DNA from: Micromonospora profundi | GTDB taxonomy: Bacteria > Actinomycetota > Actinomycetes > Mycobacteriales > Micromonosporaceae | Length of the DNA: 64,000 nucleotides | NCBI RefSeq assembly: GCF_011927785.1 | Contig: NZ_JAATJK010000001.1 | Span: 434,001-498,000, forward strand | Direction of reading: 5' to 3' | Part shown: positions 46,083-53,078 of the stretch, piece after piece | How positions within the stretch are numbered: the first letter of the stretch is position 1 | Layout: each line of letters begins with the position of its first letter | Notes under the pieces: generated by a model | Told to the model about the DNA's origin: nothing | The model's database searches: none | Seen by the model: only the letters and a program-made list of their open reading frames with translations | Program-made: the position numbers and the translations under genes

Positions 46083-46382
46083 CTACCGGGGGATGCCTCG
46101 ACGAGTCCACCCGATGAACCTGACGAACAGTGCGTCAGGTCCGGGCACCTCGTTGGGGTTGAGCTTGAGCAGGTCCCCGGTCGCGTCGAACAGGCAGCCG
46201 GCCATCTCGATCGACAATCCGACCGGGTCGTCGTGGAACACGGCGCGCAAGGTCAGCCGAGCAGTTGGGCACGGCCAGACGCCGCAGCCTCGGCGGCAGT
46301 GCCAGATCGGGCGGATGGGTGCGTGCCCTGCGGAGATCGGCAGGCAGTGGCCAGAGGGAAGATGGCGTGACGGCATGCTCAC
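46083..46382 (-). CDS. Hypothetical cysteine-containing protein
   Basis: A 99-aa protein starting at GTG 46382 or ATG 46376; no good ribosome site. Sequence GHCLPISAGHAPIRPIWHCR, RGCGVWPCPTARLTLRAVFH, then MAGCLFDATGDLLKLNPNEV ending FVRFIGWTRRG. I have seen this pattern (PxWHCRxCGxPWPCPTAR ... LNPxDxPxPExLxxRFxGW) in small genes of actinobacterial mobile elements and next to HTH regulators. Function unassigned. Four cysteines could bind a metal. Divergent from the HTH gene at 46468, with shared operators between them. Confidence 0.75.
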   Translation of the reverse strand: MSMPSRHLPSGHCLPISAGHAPIRPIWHCRRGCGVWPCPTARLTLRAVFHDDPVGLSIEMAGCLFDATGDLLKLNPNEVPGPDALFVRFIGWTRRGIPR

Positions 46383-46403
46383 ATGCTGTCGCTCGACTAG
46401 GTC

Positions 46404-46467
46404 AACCGTCAACGGTTCATGACGTTGTTCCGTTACCGACGCTCGCCGCTGCCTACCGTCAACGGGT
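46404..46467. promoter_or_regulatory. Pair of ACCGTCAACGG operators between divergent genes
   Basis: AACCGT-CA-ACGGTT, a perfect dyad, lies at 46404-46417, and TACCGT-CA-ACGGGT at 46454-46467 directly before the GTG at 46468. Both share CCGTCAACGG, 50 bases apart. Likely operators for one of the small HTH proteins. Confidence 0.6.
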
Positions 46468-46653
46468 GTGGACCTGGTCGGCGTAGCGGAGATCCGAGAC
46501 ATGCTCGGCGGGATCAGCCGGCAGCGTGTCAACGTGATCACGAATACCAAGGGGTTCCCTGACCCGGTCGCCACGCTCGCCATGGGCAAGGTGTGGCGTC
46601 GGCGGGATGTTGCCCGCTGGATCACTGAGCACCGGCCCGACCAGGCTGACTGA
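46468..46653 (+). CDS. Small AlpA/MerR-like HTH regulator
   Basis: A 61-aa protein from GTG 46468. HTH and wing: VAEIRDMLGGISRQRVNVIT then NTKGFPDPVATLAMGKVWRR and RDVARWITEHRPDQAD. The pattern (choose-partner HTH, xFPxPxAxxxxGxxWxxxDVxxW) is that of AlpA-type prophage regulators and excisionases. An operator-like repeat touches its start codon, suggesting autoregulation. A strong hairpin follows. This is an alternative candidate for the directionality factor. Confidence 0.75.
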   Translation: MDLVGVAEIRDMLGGISRQRVNVITNTKGFPDPVATLAMGKVWRRRDVARWITEHRPDQAD

Positions 46654-46670
46654 CCCGATACGACGAAAGC

Positions 46671-46700
46671 GCCCCGGTCACCCGTGATGGGTGCCGGGGC
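46671..46700 (+). terminator. Strong stem-loop after the HTH gene
   Basis: GCCCCGGTCACCC at 46671-46683 pairs with GGGTGCCGGGGC at 46689-46700 (one bulge), 18 bases after the stop of the 46468 gene. Confidence 0.8.
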
Positions 46701-46708
46701 ATGTCGTT

Positions 46709-46987
46709 ATGGCTCACGCCTCGCCAACTTCATCAACAAGGGGTGCGCCAGATCTGGACCCGAACTGCATCTTCAACCTGAACACCGGGCCGATGCACAA
46801 CGGCATCATCGACTACTCAAGGCTGCACAAGGAGTTGATGGAGCTGCTGTTCTGCCCGCCATCCGTGGAGGTGCACGGACCTCTGTGGTTGCCGGCTTGC
46901 GTAGGTCCAGGTCAGAGCACCGTGAGCGCCTGTCGTCCACTTCGTACAAGCGTGCGAGTAGCTGTGCTGAATACATGTCACCCGTAG
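46709..46987 (+). CDS. Possible small hypothetical protein
   Basis: An open frame of 92 codons from ATG 46709, reading MAHASPTSSTRGAPDLDPNC then IFNLNTGPMHNGIIDYSRLH and KELMELLFCPPSVEVHGPLW. The first two thirds look protein-like; the end is Arg/Val-rich and may be non-coding. No ribosome site is visible. GC is low for the window. It could be a decayed fragment or a foreign gene. If it is not real, 46701-47114 is an empty 414-base region. Confidence 0.3.
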   Translation: MAHASPTSSTRGAPDLDPNCIFNLNTGPMHNGIIDYSRLHKELMELLFCPPSVEVHGPLWLPACVGPGQSTVSACRPLRTSVRVAVLNTCHP

Positions 46988-47114
46988 CGCTCGCTATGGT
47001 GTTCCAAGCGCATGGATGGTGCACCACCTTCCAGGTCAGTTGGGCTGGGATCGGGTCGCCCCGACGGCCGGGGGACGACCGTCCCCTATCCCAACGACGA
47101 CCGAAGGAGTGCAG

Positions 47115-47279
47115 TTGAGCATGCGCCGCAAGGGGCCTTCGGGCCCGAGGAAGAACCGGCGGAACAACGCCAACCGGTGGCGGGATGTCGGGGAGTGGGT
47201 GGCACTGGCACTCAAGGTGCTCACCTACTCCATCGGCCTGGCGGTAACGCTGGCCGGAAACGGGTGCGGACCCAACTGA
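47115..47279 (+). CDS. Small membrane protein (54 aa)
   Basis: Starts at TTG 47115, five bases after GAAGGAG (ATG 47121 is the alternative). The N-terminal half is very basic (MRRKGPSGPRKNRRNNANRW), followed by one transmembrane helix (VGEWVALALKVLTYSIGLAV) and a short outer end. Topology suggests a cytoplasmic nucleic-acid-binding patch on a membrane anchor. Located on the opposite strand to the transfer operon, whose 3' end it faces. Function unknown. Confidence 0.6.
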   Translation: MSMRRKGPSGPRKNRRNNANRWRDVGEWVALALKVLTYSIGLAVTLAGNGCGPN

Positions 47280-47292
47280 CTGACCGTCAGTT
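47274..47292. promoter_or_regulatory. Inverted repeat AACTGAC-N5-GTCAGTT
   Basis: Perfect 7-bp dyad overlapping the end of the small membrane protein gene. It lies beside the 10-bp repeat array. Possible protein-binding site or weak terminator. Confidence 0.5.
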
Positions 47293-47360
47293 GAGCCCGC
47301 ACCAGACCGGAAGGGCCTCCCGCCTCGCGCTCGCCAGCAGAGGGGCGGGGGGTCTTCCTC

Positions 47361-47426
47361 CTGCATCGCGCTGCAACGAGGTGCAACGCTCTGCATCGTG
47401 TTGTAACGCTTCGCACGATACAACGC
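47361..47426. repeat. 10-bp tandem repeats, candidate transfer site (clt)
   Basis: Six consecutive 10-base units based on NTGCAACGNN: CTGCATCGCG, CTGCAACGAG, GTGCAACGCT, CTGCATCGTG, TTGTAACGCT, TCGCACGATA (47361-47420), then CAACGC. They fill the 220-base gap between the 3' ends of two convergent genes, next to the transfer operon. Actinomycete TraB proteins recognise short direct repeats called clt. This array is a candidate for that site. It could also be an iteron or partition site. Confidence 0.6.
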
Positions 47427-47500
47427 GTGCCAGAGGTAGGAAACACGGTGTTGCCTATCGTGCCGTCGAGAGCGGCTGGACGTGTTGGCTGACGGCCTCG

Positions 47501-47845
47501 CTACTCGGTGACCACCTGGCCGGCGGCAAGCAGTTCCCGCCATGCCTCGGCAGCCTGCTCGACGCTCGGCTCAGAGATCACCGGCTCTCGTCCGTACAGA
47601 CCGATGACCGGCCGACCGTCAAGCGTGGTGCCGACGTGCATCACGTCCCCGTCGTCATCCTCGGTCGGTTCCCAGCCTCGCCGGTCGAGATCCCTCACGG
47701 CGTGATCCCAGCCGGCAGCCTGCAAGGTGACCGGACCGGCAAGCGGGTCGATGTCGTCGGCAACGCGGGGGAGGATCAGCAGACCTTCGCCGGTCATCGG
47801 GTCCAGGTGGGCAGTGTGGTCGGCGTAGCGGATGGTCGTGATCAC
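47501..47845 (-). CDS. Hypothetical protein, last gene of transfer operon
   Basis: A 114-aa acidic protein whose ATG at 47845 overlaps the translocase stop (ATGA). It reads MITTIRYADHTAHLDPMTGE then GLLILPRVADDIDPLAGPVT and RDLDRRGWEPTEDDDGDVMH. Predicted soluble alpha/beta. No family recognised. Coupling to the translocase gene suggests a role in DNA transfer or its control. Confidence 0.7.
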   Translation of the reverse strand: MITTIRYADHTAHLDPMTGEGLLILPRVADDIDPLAGPVTLQAAGWDHAVRDLDRRGWEPTEDDDGDVMHVGTTLDGRPVIGLYGREPVISEPSVEQAAEAWRELLAAGQVVTE

Positions 47846-49602
47846 TTGCTGATCTTCTCTCCGGTCTCGGTGCCTGCCCAGCGGGCAAGGTCGTCACGGT
47901 CGTACACATCGACGCCGTTGCGCTTGTTGCGCGGTAGTGGCACGTCTCCTACTCGCCGCTGTGCCCTCTTCTTGGTCGCCTCGTACGACCAGGGGAGAAC
48001 ACCCGTAGCGCACGCCTCCTTGAGCGTCAGCCGGTTGTCCCCGCAGGGCTTGATAGACGCGCTGACCAGGGAAGGGGACATGTCCGGGGACATCGCCAGC
48101 GAGCGAGCCTCTGAGGCGGTCAGGTAGGCAACCTGCGTCTCGGTCACCTGGTCGCCGATGACCACCTGCCATCGGCCACGCACCCGAGACGCGCGGGGCA
48201 TGACAGCCTGCGGAGCGAGCATCTTCCAGGCGTTCGCGGTGTACCGGGCGAGGCAGCGAACACCGAAGTTCTCCCGGCTCTCGGGTCCGCCGATCGCTCG
48301 GGCGGTCAACATCTGCGCCACGCCGATCACGTTGACCTTGGCACTCCGACCCATGAACAGCAGTTCGCCCAGAGCACCGACAGCCGGCGACCGCTTCGGG
48401 TCTCCCTTCTCCCGGTTGTCCGCCCACCAGTTGGCAAGCTGCGTCAGGGTCGCGTTCAACTCCTCGCAGATCACCAGCACCCGGGGACCAGGATCCCAAC
48501 CGTCCGGCGCATGGAAGGCGAGGGTGTTCCGTTCGTCGGCGAGCGCAGCCAGCTTGACCAGGGCGTCATGCATCTGCCCCGGCTTGGTGCAGTAGTCGAC
48601 CTGGTCCAACCCGAGCGCCCAACGGTGGGAACCCTTGCGATCCAGGATCACCACCCGCCCACCCCGACGGAGCACCTGCACGGCAACCAGTTGCGCAAGT
48701 ACCGACTTGCCCGCACCCGTACCCGCGCTGACTGCGATGTGCGGGGAGTCGTCGTCAAGGCTGATCGTGACCGGCTGGTTGCCGGCACCCTGGCCGAGGT
48801 AGAACACGGCGTCATCGGTCGACAGGTGCTCGGCCACCTGGTCGACGCCGACCCGGGCCGGCGGGCGCTTGCGCACCGTCCAGACCGCCCGCACCCGGGG
48901 TCCAACCTGGTGCCACGACTCGACCAGGTCAGACACGGGGATCTTCGCGCCGACGATGGAAGAGACCAACTGACGCTGTTCCCTGGTCAGGTACGGGGTG
49001 TCTGCGGTCAGCTCGATGCGCGGCCCCTGGTCGCCATCGACCGGACGGCGGAACACGGCCAGCTTGGACGTGACCGGCTCAGCCTTGCGCTGCACCGACC
49101 AGGCGACCCGCTGAGCCTGCTCAGGAAGCCAGCGGATCACCGGCTCGACGTGCTCGCCGTACCAGGTGCGGACGGCCGTCTCAGCCGGGCTCAGCGGCTT
49201 GGCCAGACGCGGGGTGAGGTTGCCCAACGACGGATCAACGTGAAGTTGCACGCCGGTCTGTAGACCCATGGCGGGAGCAAGGGCAGCCAGGGTCGGGGTG
49301 ACGTACTCCCGGTTGAACCGGCGCATGGTGAACCGACGCCTGAGGCGGTAGCTCACAACCAGCGCAGCCGTGCCGACCAGTGAGCCGACCTGCTCGGGCT
49401 GAGCCACGGCCAGCGCAGCCGTAGCCGGCACGCTGAGCCGGATCACCTGACGCTGCCAGCCGGCCAGCCTGCCCGGTCCCCGGTGGCGGTACGGGTAGCC
49501 AGGCTTGCCGCTGAGCGGCCGACCGGACAGGTACCGATACGCCACCCGAGAGACCGTGTGCTTGCGCTGTAGCTTGCGGAGAGCCCGCTCCAACTCGGTC
49601 AT
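47842..49602 (-). CDS. FtsK/SpoIIIE-type conjugative DNA translocase (TraB-like)
   Basis: Expected to pump double-stranded plasmid DNA between mycelial cells, the TraB/TraSA mode of actinomycete conjugation. The 586-aa protein has two N-terminal transmembrane helices (~48-85, VIRLSVPATAALAVA; VGSLVGTAALVVSYRL). The ATPase has Walker A GTGAGKSVLAQLV (~295) and Walker B VLVICEELNATLTQLANWW (~375). A C-terminal HTH-like end (LTLKEACATGVLPWSYEATK; DVYDRDDLARWAG) could recognise clt repeats. ATG at 49602 overlaps the preceding stop. No relaxase gene was seen, in line with this mode. Confidence 0.9.
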   Translation of the reverse strand: MTELERALRKLQRKHTVSRVAYRYLSGRPLSGKPGYPYRHRGPGRLAGWQRQVIRLSVPATAALAVAQPEQVGSLVGTAALVVSYRLRRRFTMRRFNREYVTPTLAALAPAMGLQTGVQLHVDPSLGNLTPRLAKPLSPAETAVRTWYGEHVEPVIRWLPEQAQRVAWSVQRKAEPVTSKLAVFRRPVDGDQGPRIELTADTPYLTREQRQLVSSIVGAKIPVSDLVESWHQVGPRVRAVWTVRKRPPARVGVDQVAEHLSTDDAVFYLGQGAGNQPVTISLDDDSPHIAVSAGTGAGKSVLAQLVAVQVLRRGGRVVILDRKGSHRWALGLDQVDYCTKPGQMHDALVKLAALADERNTLAFHAPDGWDPGPRVLVICEELNATLTQLANWWADNREKGDPKRSPAVGALGELLFMGRSAKVNVIGVAQMLTARAIGGPESRENFGVRCLARYTANAWKMLAPQAVMPRASRVRGRWQVVIGDQVTETQVAYLTASEARSLAMSPDMSPSLVSASIKPCGDNRLTLKEACATGVLPWSYEATKKRAQRRVGDVPLPRNKRNGVDVYDRDDLARWAGTETGEKISK

Positions 49603-50324
49603 GCCGTCACCCCCGCCAGCTCAGGTGCGCGCTCGCTGACGACAGCCTCGGCAGGCTGCGCCGGGGAAGCCGAGCCCGTCGAGCGGGTCGGCCGGTAACG
49701 CTTCACGGTCGCCAGGGACACCCCGGCAAGCTCAGCGATCCGGGCGTGAGTCGCCTCGGGCTCAGCGAGGTGAGCCGACATGACCCGGTCAGCCGACGTG
49801 AGCGACCGGGGGACAGGCTTGCGGCTCGGCTCACTGGTCCGCTTGACCCGCTGAGCCTTGACCGGCTCGACGGCAACCGGCTCGGGGGTCGGCTCATGCT
49901 CGACGGCAACCGGCTCAGCGGTGACCGGCTCGACCGGGGCAACCGGCTCAGGGTGGATCAGCTTGCCTCGACGGCTCAACACCTCGACGGCGATGAGGAA
50001 GGCGACGGGGGGAACGGCGGCAACGGCACGGGCAGTCCAGGTCGGGTGAGCAGATGCCACGTTGGCGGCAAGAGTGGCGACGATGCCGAACGCCACGGCC
50101 AGCCGAGCAGACAGGCGAGGCTTCCGCCCGCTGCGCTTGTCGTCGAGCATCGCCAGCGTGCCAACCAGGATCAGACCATCGATGGACAGCGGGAGCACAG
50201 CGGCAACCGAGACATGCTCACCAGCCTGCCGAGCCACCTTGAAGATGTGGGAGAACGATGCGTAGCCAGCGACCAGGGCGACCAGGGCAGTGGTTGCGCG
50301 GGAGGTGACGGCGGTCAGGTTCAC
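49599..50324 (-). CDS. DUF2637 / Spd-like membrane protein with HTH end
   Basis: A 241-aa protein. Four hydrophobic helices (~5-28, 38-58, 70-90, 98-118: TTALVALVAGYASFSHIFKV; AVLPLSIDGLILVGTLAML; LAVAFGIVATLAANVASAHP; AVAAVPPVAFLIAVEVLSRR) match DUF2637. A Pro/Val/Glu repeat linker follows (EPVAPVEPVTAEPVAVEHEP), then a C-terminal HTH (ATHARIAELAGVSLATVKRY). DUF2637 proteins accompany TraB-like translocases and are thought to act in intramycelial spread. GTG at 50324 has GAGGAGA upstream and overlaps the previous stop. Confidence 0.85.
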   Translation of the reverse strand: MNLTAVTSRATTALVALVAGYASFSHIFKVARQAGEHVSVAAVLPLSIDGLILVGTLAMLDDKRSGRKPRLSARLAVAFGIVATLAANVASAHPTWTARAVAAVPPVAFLIAVEVLSRRGKLIHPEPVAPVEPVTAEPVAVEHEPTPEPVAVEPVKAQRVKRTSEPSRKPVPRSLTSADRVMSAHLAEPEATHARIAELAGVSLATVKRYRPTRSTGSASPAQPAEAVVSERAPELAGVTA

Positions 50325-50464
50325 GGGGTCTCCTCGGTCGCGAGGTTGGCGGGGGTGATGTCGTGCGTGTGGACCAGGTGCCGAGCAACCAAGAACGGGA
50401 CGACCATGGAGGCCGGACCACCGATCAGGATCAGCACCAGGGCGTAGGCAGCGGTCTCGTTCAT
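50321..50464 (-). CDS. Small single-pass membrane protein (47 aa)
   Basis: ATG at 50464 overlaps the stop of the right winged-helix gene, and its own stop overlaps the DUF2637 start. Reads MNETAAYALVLILIGGPASM then VVPFLVARHLVHTHDITPAN: one transmembrane helix and a short tail. Small hydrophobic Spd-like proteins of this type are common in actinomycete transfer operons. Too short for routine detection. Confidence 0.7.
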   Translation of the reverse strand: MNETAAYALVLILIGGPASMVVPFLVARHLVHTHDITPANLATEETP

Positions 50465-51141
50465 CGGCCACCCGCCAGAGCCTCGGAACGGCACGGACCG
50501 CAGTTGGCAGCCGAGCTGCCCCGGTGCCTCGGGCACTGCTCCATGTCCCGCTGGACAGGCAGTGCGGCACCAGTGAGAGCGCGGGGGGTGAAGGTCTTCT
50601 TGCCCTTGATCTTCGGAGAACTCTCTCCCGCGCTTGCGCGGAAGGACGGTTCTTGATGGTTCAAGGACGGTTTGTAGGAAGCCTGCTTCCGGTCGGTGCG
50701 GAAGCAGGCTTCCGGCCGCTCGACGCTCTGCTTCCGGTCGGTCGGTACCGGGCGGAAGTCTGCTTCCGGGCGGTTATCCACAGGCTCGGGGACCTCGGTC
50801 GGTCGACCAGGCTGCGGCTCGGCGAACGGGTCAAGCGCAACCGGAACGGTGCGCCGACGCTCCATCGCGAGATCCCAGACAACGGGTCGCCGGTCGGTGG
50901 GCAGGTGGAAGACGTGCCGCTGATCGCCCCGCCGGATGATGGCGAGCCGTTCCAGCGTCGCAAGGTCACTGCGTATCGAGCGGGTCGACTTGCGGGCGTA
51001 GTGGGCGAGCCGTTCCTGAGACGGGTACGCGGCTCGGCCGTTGGCATGCGCATGGTTGGCGAGACCAACCAGCACAGCCAGACAGGCAGGGGGTACATCG
51101 GGCGCGTCGTTGAGCGCCCATGACAGGGCTTCTACACTCAC
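50461..51141 (-). CDS. Winged-helix replication-initiator-like protein, right copy
   Basis: A 226-aa protein from GTG 51141 (GGAGGT nine bases upstream). N-terminal winged helix, HTH_36-like: VPPACLAVLVGLANHAHANG, YPSQERLAHYARKSTRSIRS, LATLERLAIIRRGDQRHVFH. The remainder is disordered, with the repeat PTDRKQSVERPEACFRTDRK encoded over palindromic DNA, and a Cys-containing C-terminus (CPRHRGSSAANCGPCRSEAL). It is first in the transfer operon. The palindromes plus a perfect DnaA box inside its coding region support a replication initiator with an internal origin. It is similar in layout to the left copy. A regulator of transfer is the alternative. Confidence 0.75.
   Translation of the reverse strand: MSVEALSWALNDAPDVPPACLAVLVGLANHAHANGRAAYPSQERLAHYARKSTRSIRSDLATLERLAIIRRGDQRHVFHLPTDRRPVVWDLAMERRRTVPVALDPFAEPQPGRPTEVPEPVDNRPEADFRPVPTDRKQSVERPEACFRTDRKQASYKPSLNHQEPSFRASAGESSPKIKGKKTFTPRALTGAALPVQRDMEQCPRHRGSSAANCGPCRSEALAGGR
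50677..50782. other. Candidate origin: GGAAGCNNGCTTCC palindromes plus DnaA box
   Basis: GGAAGC-CT-GCTTCC at 50677-50690, GGAAGC-AG-GCTTCC at 50700-50713, a half copy (CTGCTTCC) at 50728-50735, and GGAAGT-CT-GCTTCC at 50754-50767. Start spacings are about 23, 22 and 32 bases, near 2, 2 and 3 helical turns. TTATCCACA at 50774-50782 is a perfect DnaA box, seven bases away. On the other side (50641-50676) is a relatively AT-rich stretch with AAGGACGGTT twice, a possible unwinding region. Confidence 0.75.
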
Positions 51142-51168
51142 AGCGGGCCGACCTCCAGTGTCGGTCAA

Positions 51169-51206
51169 GGCCCCGGATCACAGACGTTGGCGCGTCTGCC
51201 GGGGCC
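51169..51206. terminator. Strong stem-loop at the right end of the element
   Basis: GGCCCCGG at 51169-51176 pairs with CCGGGGCC at 51199-51206, with an inner AGACG/CGTCT stem (51182-51186 and 51193-51197). It lies between the leftward operon's start region and attR and would block transcripts crossing the junction. Confidence 0.7.
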
Positions 51207-51217
51207 GCTCTTGAGTT

Positions 51218-52834
51218 ATGGACTCATCCCCCTATCGGACGTTCTCCGGAAGCAACGTGGCGATCGTGGTGGGAGCGGTGCTGCTGCTGGCCCGCTGGGC
51301 ACGCGCCGGCCCGTGGCTCGCCGCAGGACTCTGCGGGGTGGCGCTCGTGGGCTTCGTCATCCTGGTGCGTCCGTCGCCGAGCGTCGTACGGGCCGCCACG
51401 ATGGGAGCGATCGGGCTCGCCGCGCTTGCCGCCGGTCGACCCCGCGCCGCGCTGCCCGCGTTGGCCGCCGCGATCACGGTGCTGGTGCTTGTCGACCCCG
51501 AGTTGGCAGGCGACGCCGGGTTCGCGCTGTCCGTGCTTGCCACCGGTGGCCTGCTGCTTCTCGCTCCGCGCTGGCGGGACGGGCTGCGCCGCAGAGGCGT
51601 CCCGAGCGGGTTGGCCGAGGCGTTGGCGGTGCCGGCGGCTGCCCAGGTCGCCTGCGGGCCGGTCGTCGCCGCGATCTCCAGCACTGTCAGCCTGGTGGCG
51701 GTGCCGGCCAACCTGCTGGCGGTACCGGCCATCGCGCCGGCGACAGTGCTGGGCGTGGCGGCGGCCGTGCTGTCGCCGGTGTGGCCGTCCGGTGCCGAGT
51801 TCGTCGCGTGGCTGGCGAGCTGGCCGGCCTGGTGGCTTGTCGTCATCGCCCGCCACGGTGCCCGCCTGCCTGCCGGCACGCTCCCCTGGCCGGGTGGGGC
51901 GGCCGGTGCCCTGCTGCTGGCCGGGCTGACCGTTGCGCTACTGATCGCCGTACGCCGACCGCTGGTGCGCCGGCTGGTGGCGGTCGTCGCCGTCGCCGCG
52001 CTGATCGGTGCGCTCCCGGTCCGGCTGTTGGCCACGGGCTGGCCGCCGCCCGGGTGGGTGGTGGTGGCCTGCGCGGTCGGTCAGGGCGACGCCCTGGTGC
52101 TGCCTGTCGCTTCCGGCCGGGCGGTGGTGATCGACGCCGGGCCGGAGCCCGGGCCGGTGGACGCCTGTCTGCGGCGGCTCCGCGTCCGGGAGGTGTCACT
52201 GCTGGTGGTGAGCCACTTTCACGCCGATCACGTGGGTGGGGTGGCCGGGGTGTTCCGGGGCCGGCGGGTGGCCGCCGTCCTGACTCCACCGTCGACGGAT
52301 CCACCAGGCGGCCGGGACGCGGTGCACGCGGCGGCGGCCGGCGGACGGGCGGCGCTGTTGGGCACCACGGCCGGGGCGCGGTATCCGATCGGCGGGGTCG
52401 ACCTGCTGGTGCTCGGCCCGCCCTATCCACTGACCGGCACGAGATCCGACCCGAACAACAACTCGTTGATATTGCGCGCCACTGTCGCCGGAGTACGCAT
52501 CCTGCTGCCGGGCGACGCCGAGACCGAGGAGCAGCACGCGGTCCTGACGCGGGTGACGCCGGGGCAGTTGCGGGCCGATGTGTTGAAGGTTGCCCACCAC
52601 GGCTCGGCCTACCAAGACGGAGGTTTCCTGGACGCGGTGCGGCCGGCCGTCGCGCTGGTGCCGGTCGGGGTCGGCAACACGTACGGGCACCCGAACCCTG
52701 GCCTGTTGGCCCGGTTGAGCAAGGGCGGCGCACGGGTGCTGCGGACCGACACCGATGGCGACCTGGCGGTGGTGCGTGCCGGCGGGGGCGTAGCGGTGGT
52801 CCGCCGAGGAGTGCCACCGGGGCGGCCACCGTAG
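51218..52834 (+). pseudogene. comEC: ComEC, 3' fragment (gene split by integration)
   Basis: The last 525 codons of comEC, from the AACGT core onward, preceded by 12 codons supplied by the element (MDSSPYRTFSGS). It holds the channel helices (NVAIVVGAVLLLARWARA; AALAAGRPRAALPALAAAIT) and the C-terminal metallo-beta-lactamase-like domain (VACAVGQGDALVLPVASGRA; VSHFHADHVGGVAGVF; LLPGDAETEEQ; KVAHHGSAYQDGGF). An ATG at 51218 lies within the element end and is in frame, but has no clear ribosome site. Joined with the 5' part at the core, the whole gene is 794 codons without a frameshift. Confidence 0.93.
51241..51272. other. attR attachment site
   Basis: Element sequence GTTCTCCGGAAGC is joined at AACGT (51254-51258) to comEC sequence GGCGATCGTGGTGG. 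The TCTCCGG preceding the core is also present in attL, so attP and attB resemble each other for about 16 bases with three mismatches. Confidence 0.88.
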
Positions 52835-53078
52835 GTCGCGTAGGTCGCAGAGCGGACGGCGGCGGGTGATCGCCGTCGGGGCCGACAAGTGAGGGCGGCC
52901 ACCGTGACAGCCAGCGGGTCTGTGCTCTCTGTGGAAATTGCAGCACCAACGAGGAAACGGTGGGTGAATTGCGCATTAGGCGGTAAATAGAGATGGATGT
53001 CTGGATTTGCGCTAAGTGCGGGCTGCACCGACCGGGCGGCGAATGAGCAGGCACGATCCCGCCGTGGGGCGTGCGAAT
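52835..53078. other. Gap between comEC and holA
   Basis: 244 bases without a gene. The right half (52920-53020) is clearly lower in GC than its surroundings (GGAAATTGCAGCACC, GCATTAGGCGGTAAATAGAG) and probably contains the holA promoter; no exact promoter could be fixed. Confidence 0.4.

Larger units (their letters stand above)
38627..51258. mobile_element. Integrative, probably conjugative element in comEC (about 12.6 kb)
   Basis: Bounded by AACGT at 38627-38631 and 51254-51258, it splits comEC and carries its own serine integrase at the left end. Contents: integrase, a TraB/FtsK-type translocase, a DUF2637/Spd-like protein, two winged-helix initiator-like proteins, a Xis-like protein, zinc-finger/HNH proteins and many small genes. 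Most of these are on the minus strand in overlapping runs. GC is visibly lower than the flanks. No capsid, tail or lysis genes were seen, which argues for an actinomycete integrative conjugative element and not a prophage. Use of a serine integrase and a protein-coding target differs from the classical tyrosine-integrase/tRNA elements such as pSAM2. Confidence 0.93.

Noticed and set aside
47501..49602. Relaxase/oriT-type conjugation system
   Set aside because: No relaxase (three-histidine or tyrosine motif) or type IV secretion genes. The single FtsK-like ATPase indicates double-stranded DNA transfer.
38627..51258. Prophage
   Set aside because: No capsid, portal, terminase, tail or lysis genes. 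The FtsK/TraB-like translocase and DUF2637 protein point to a conjugative element.
38615..51272. tRNA gene as attachment site
   Set aside because: Both junctions lie in comEC; no tRNA-like cloverleaf was found at either end, or anywhere else in the window by eye.
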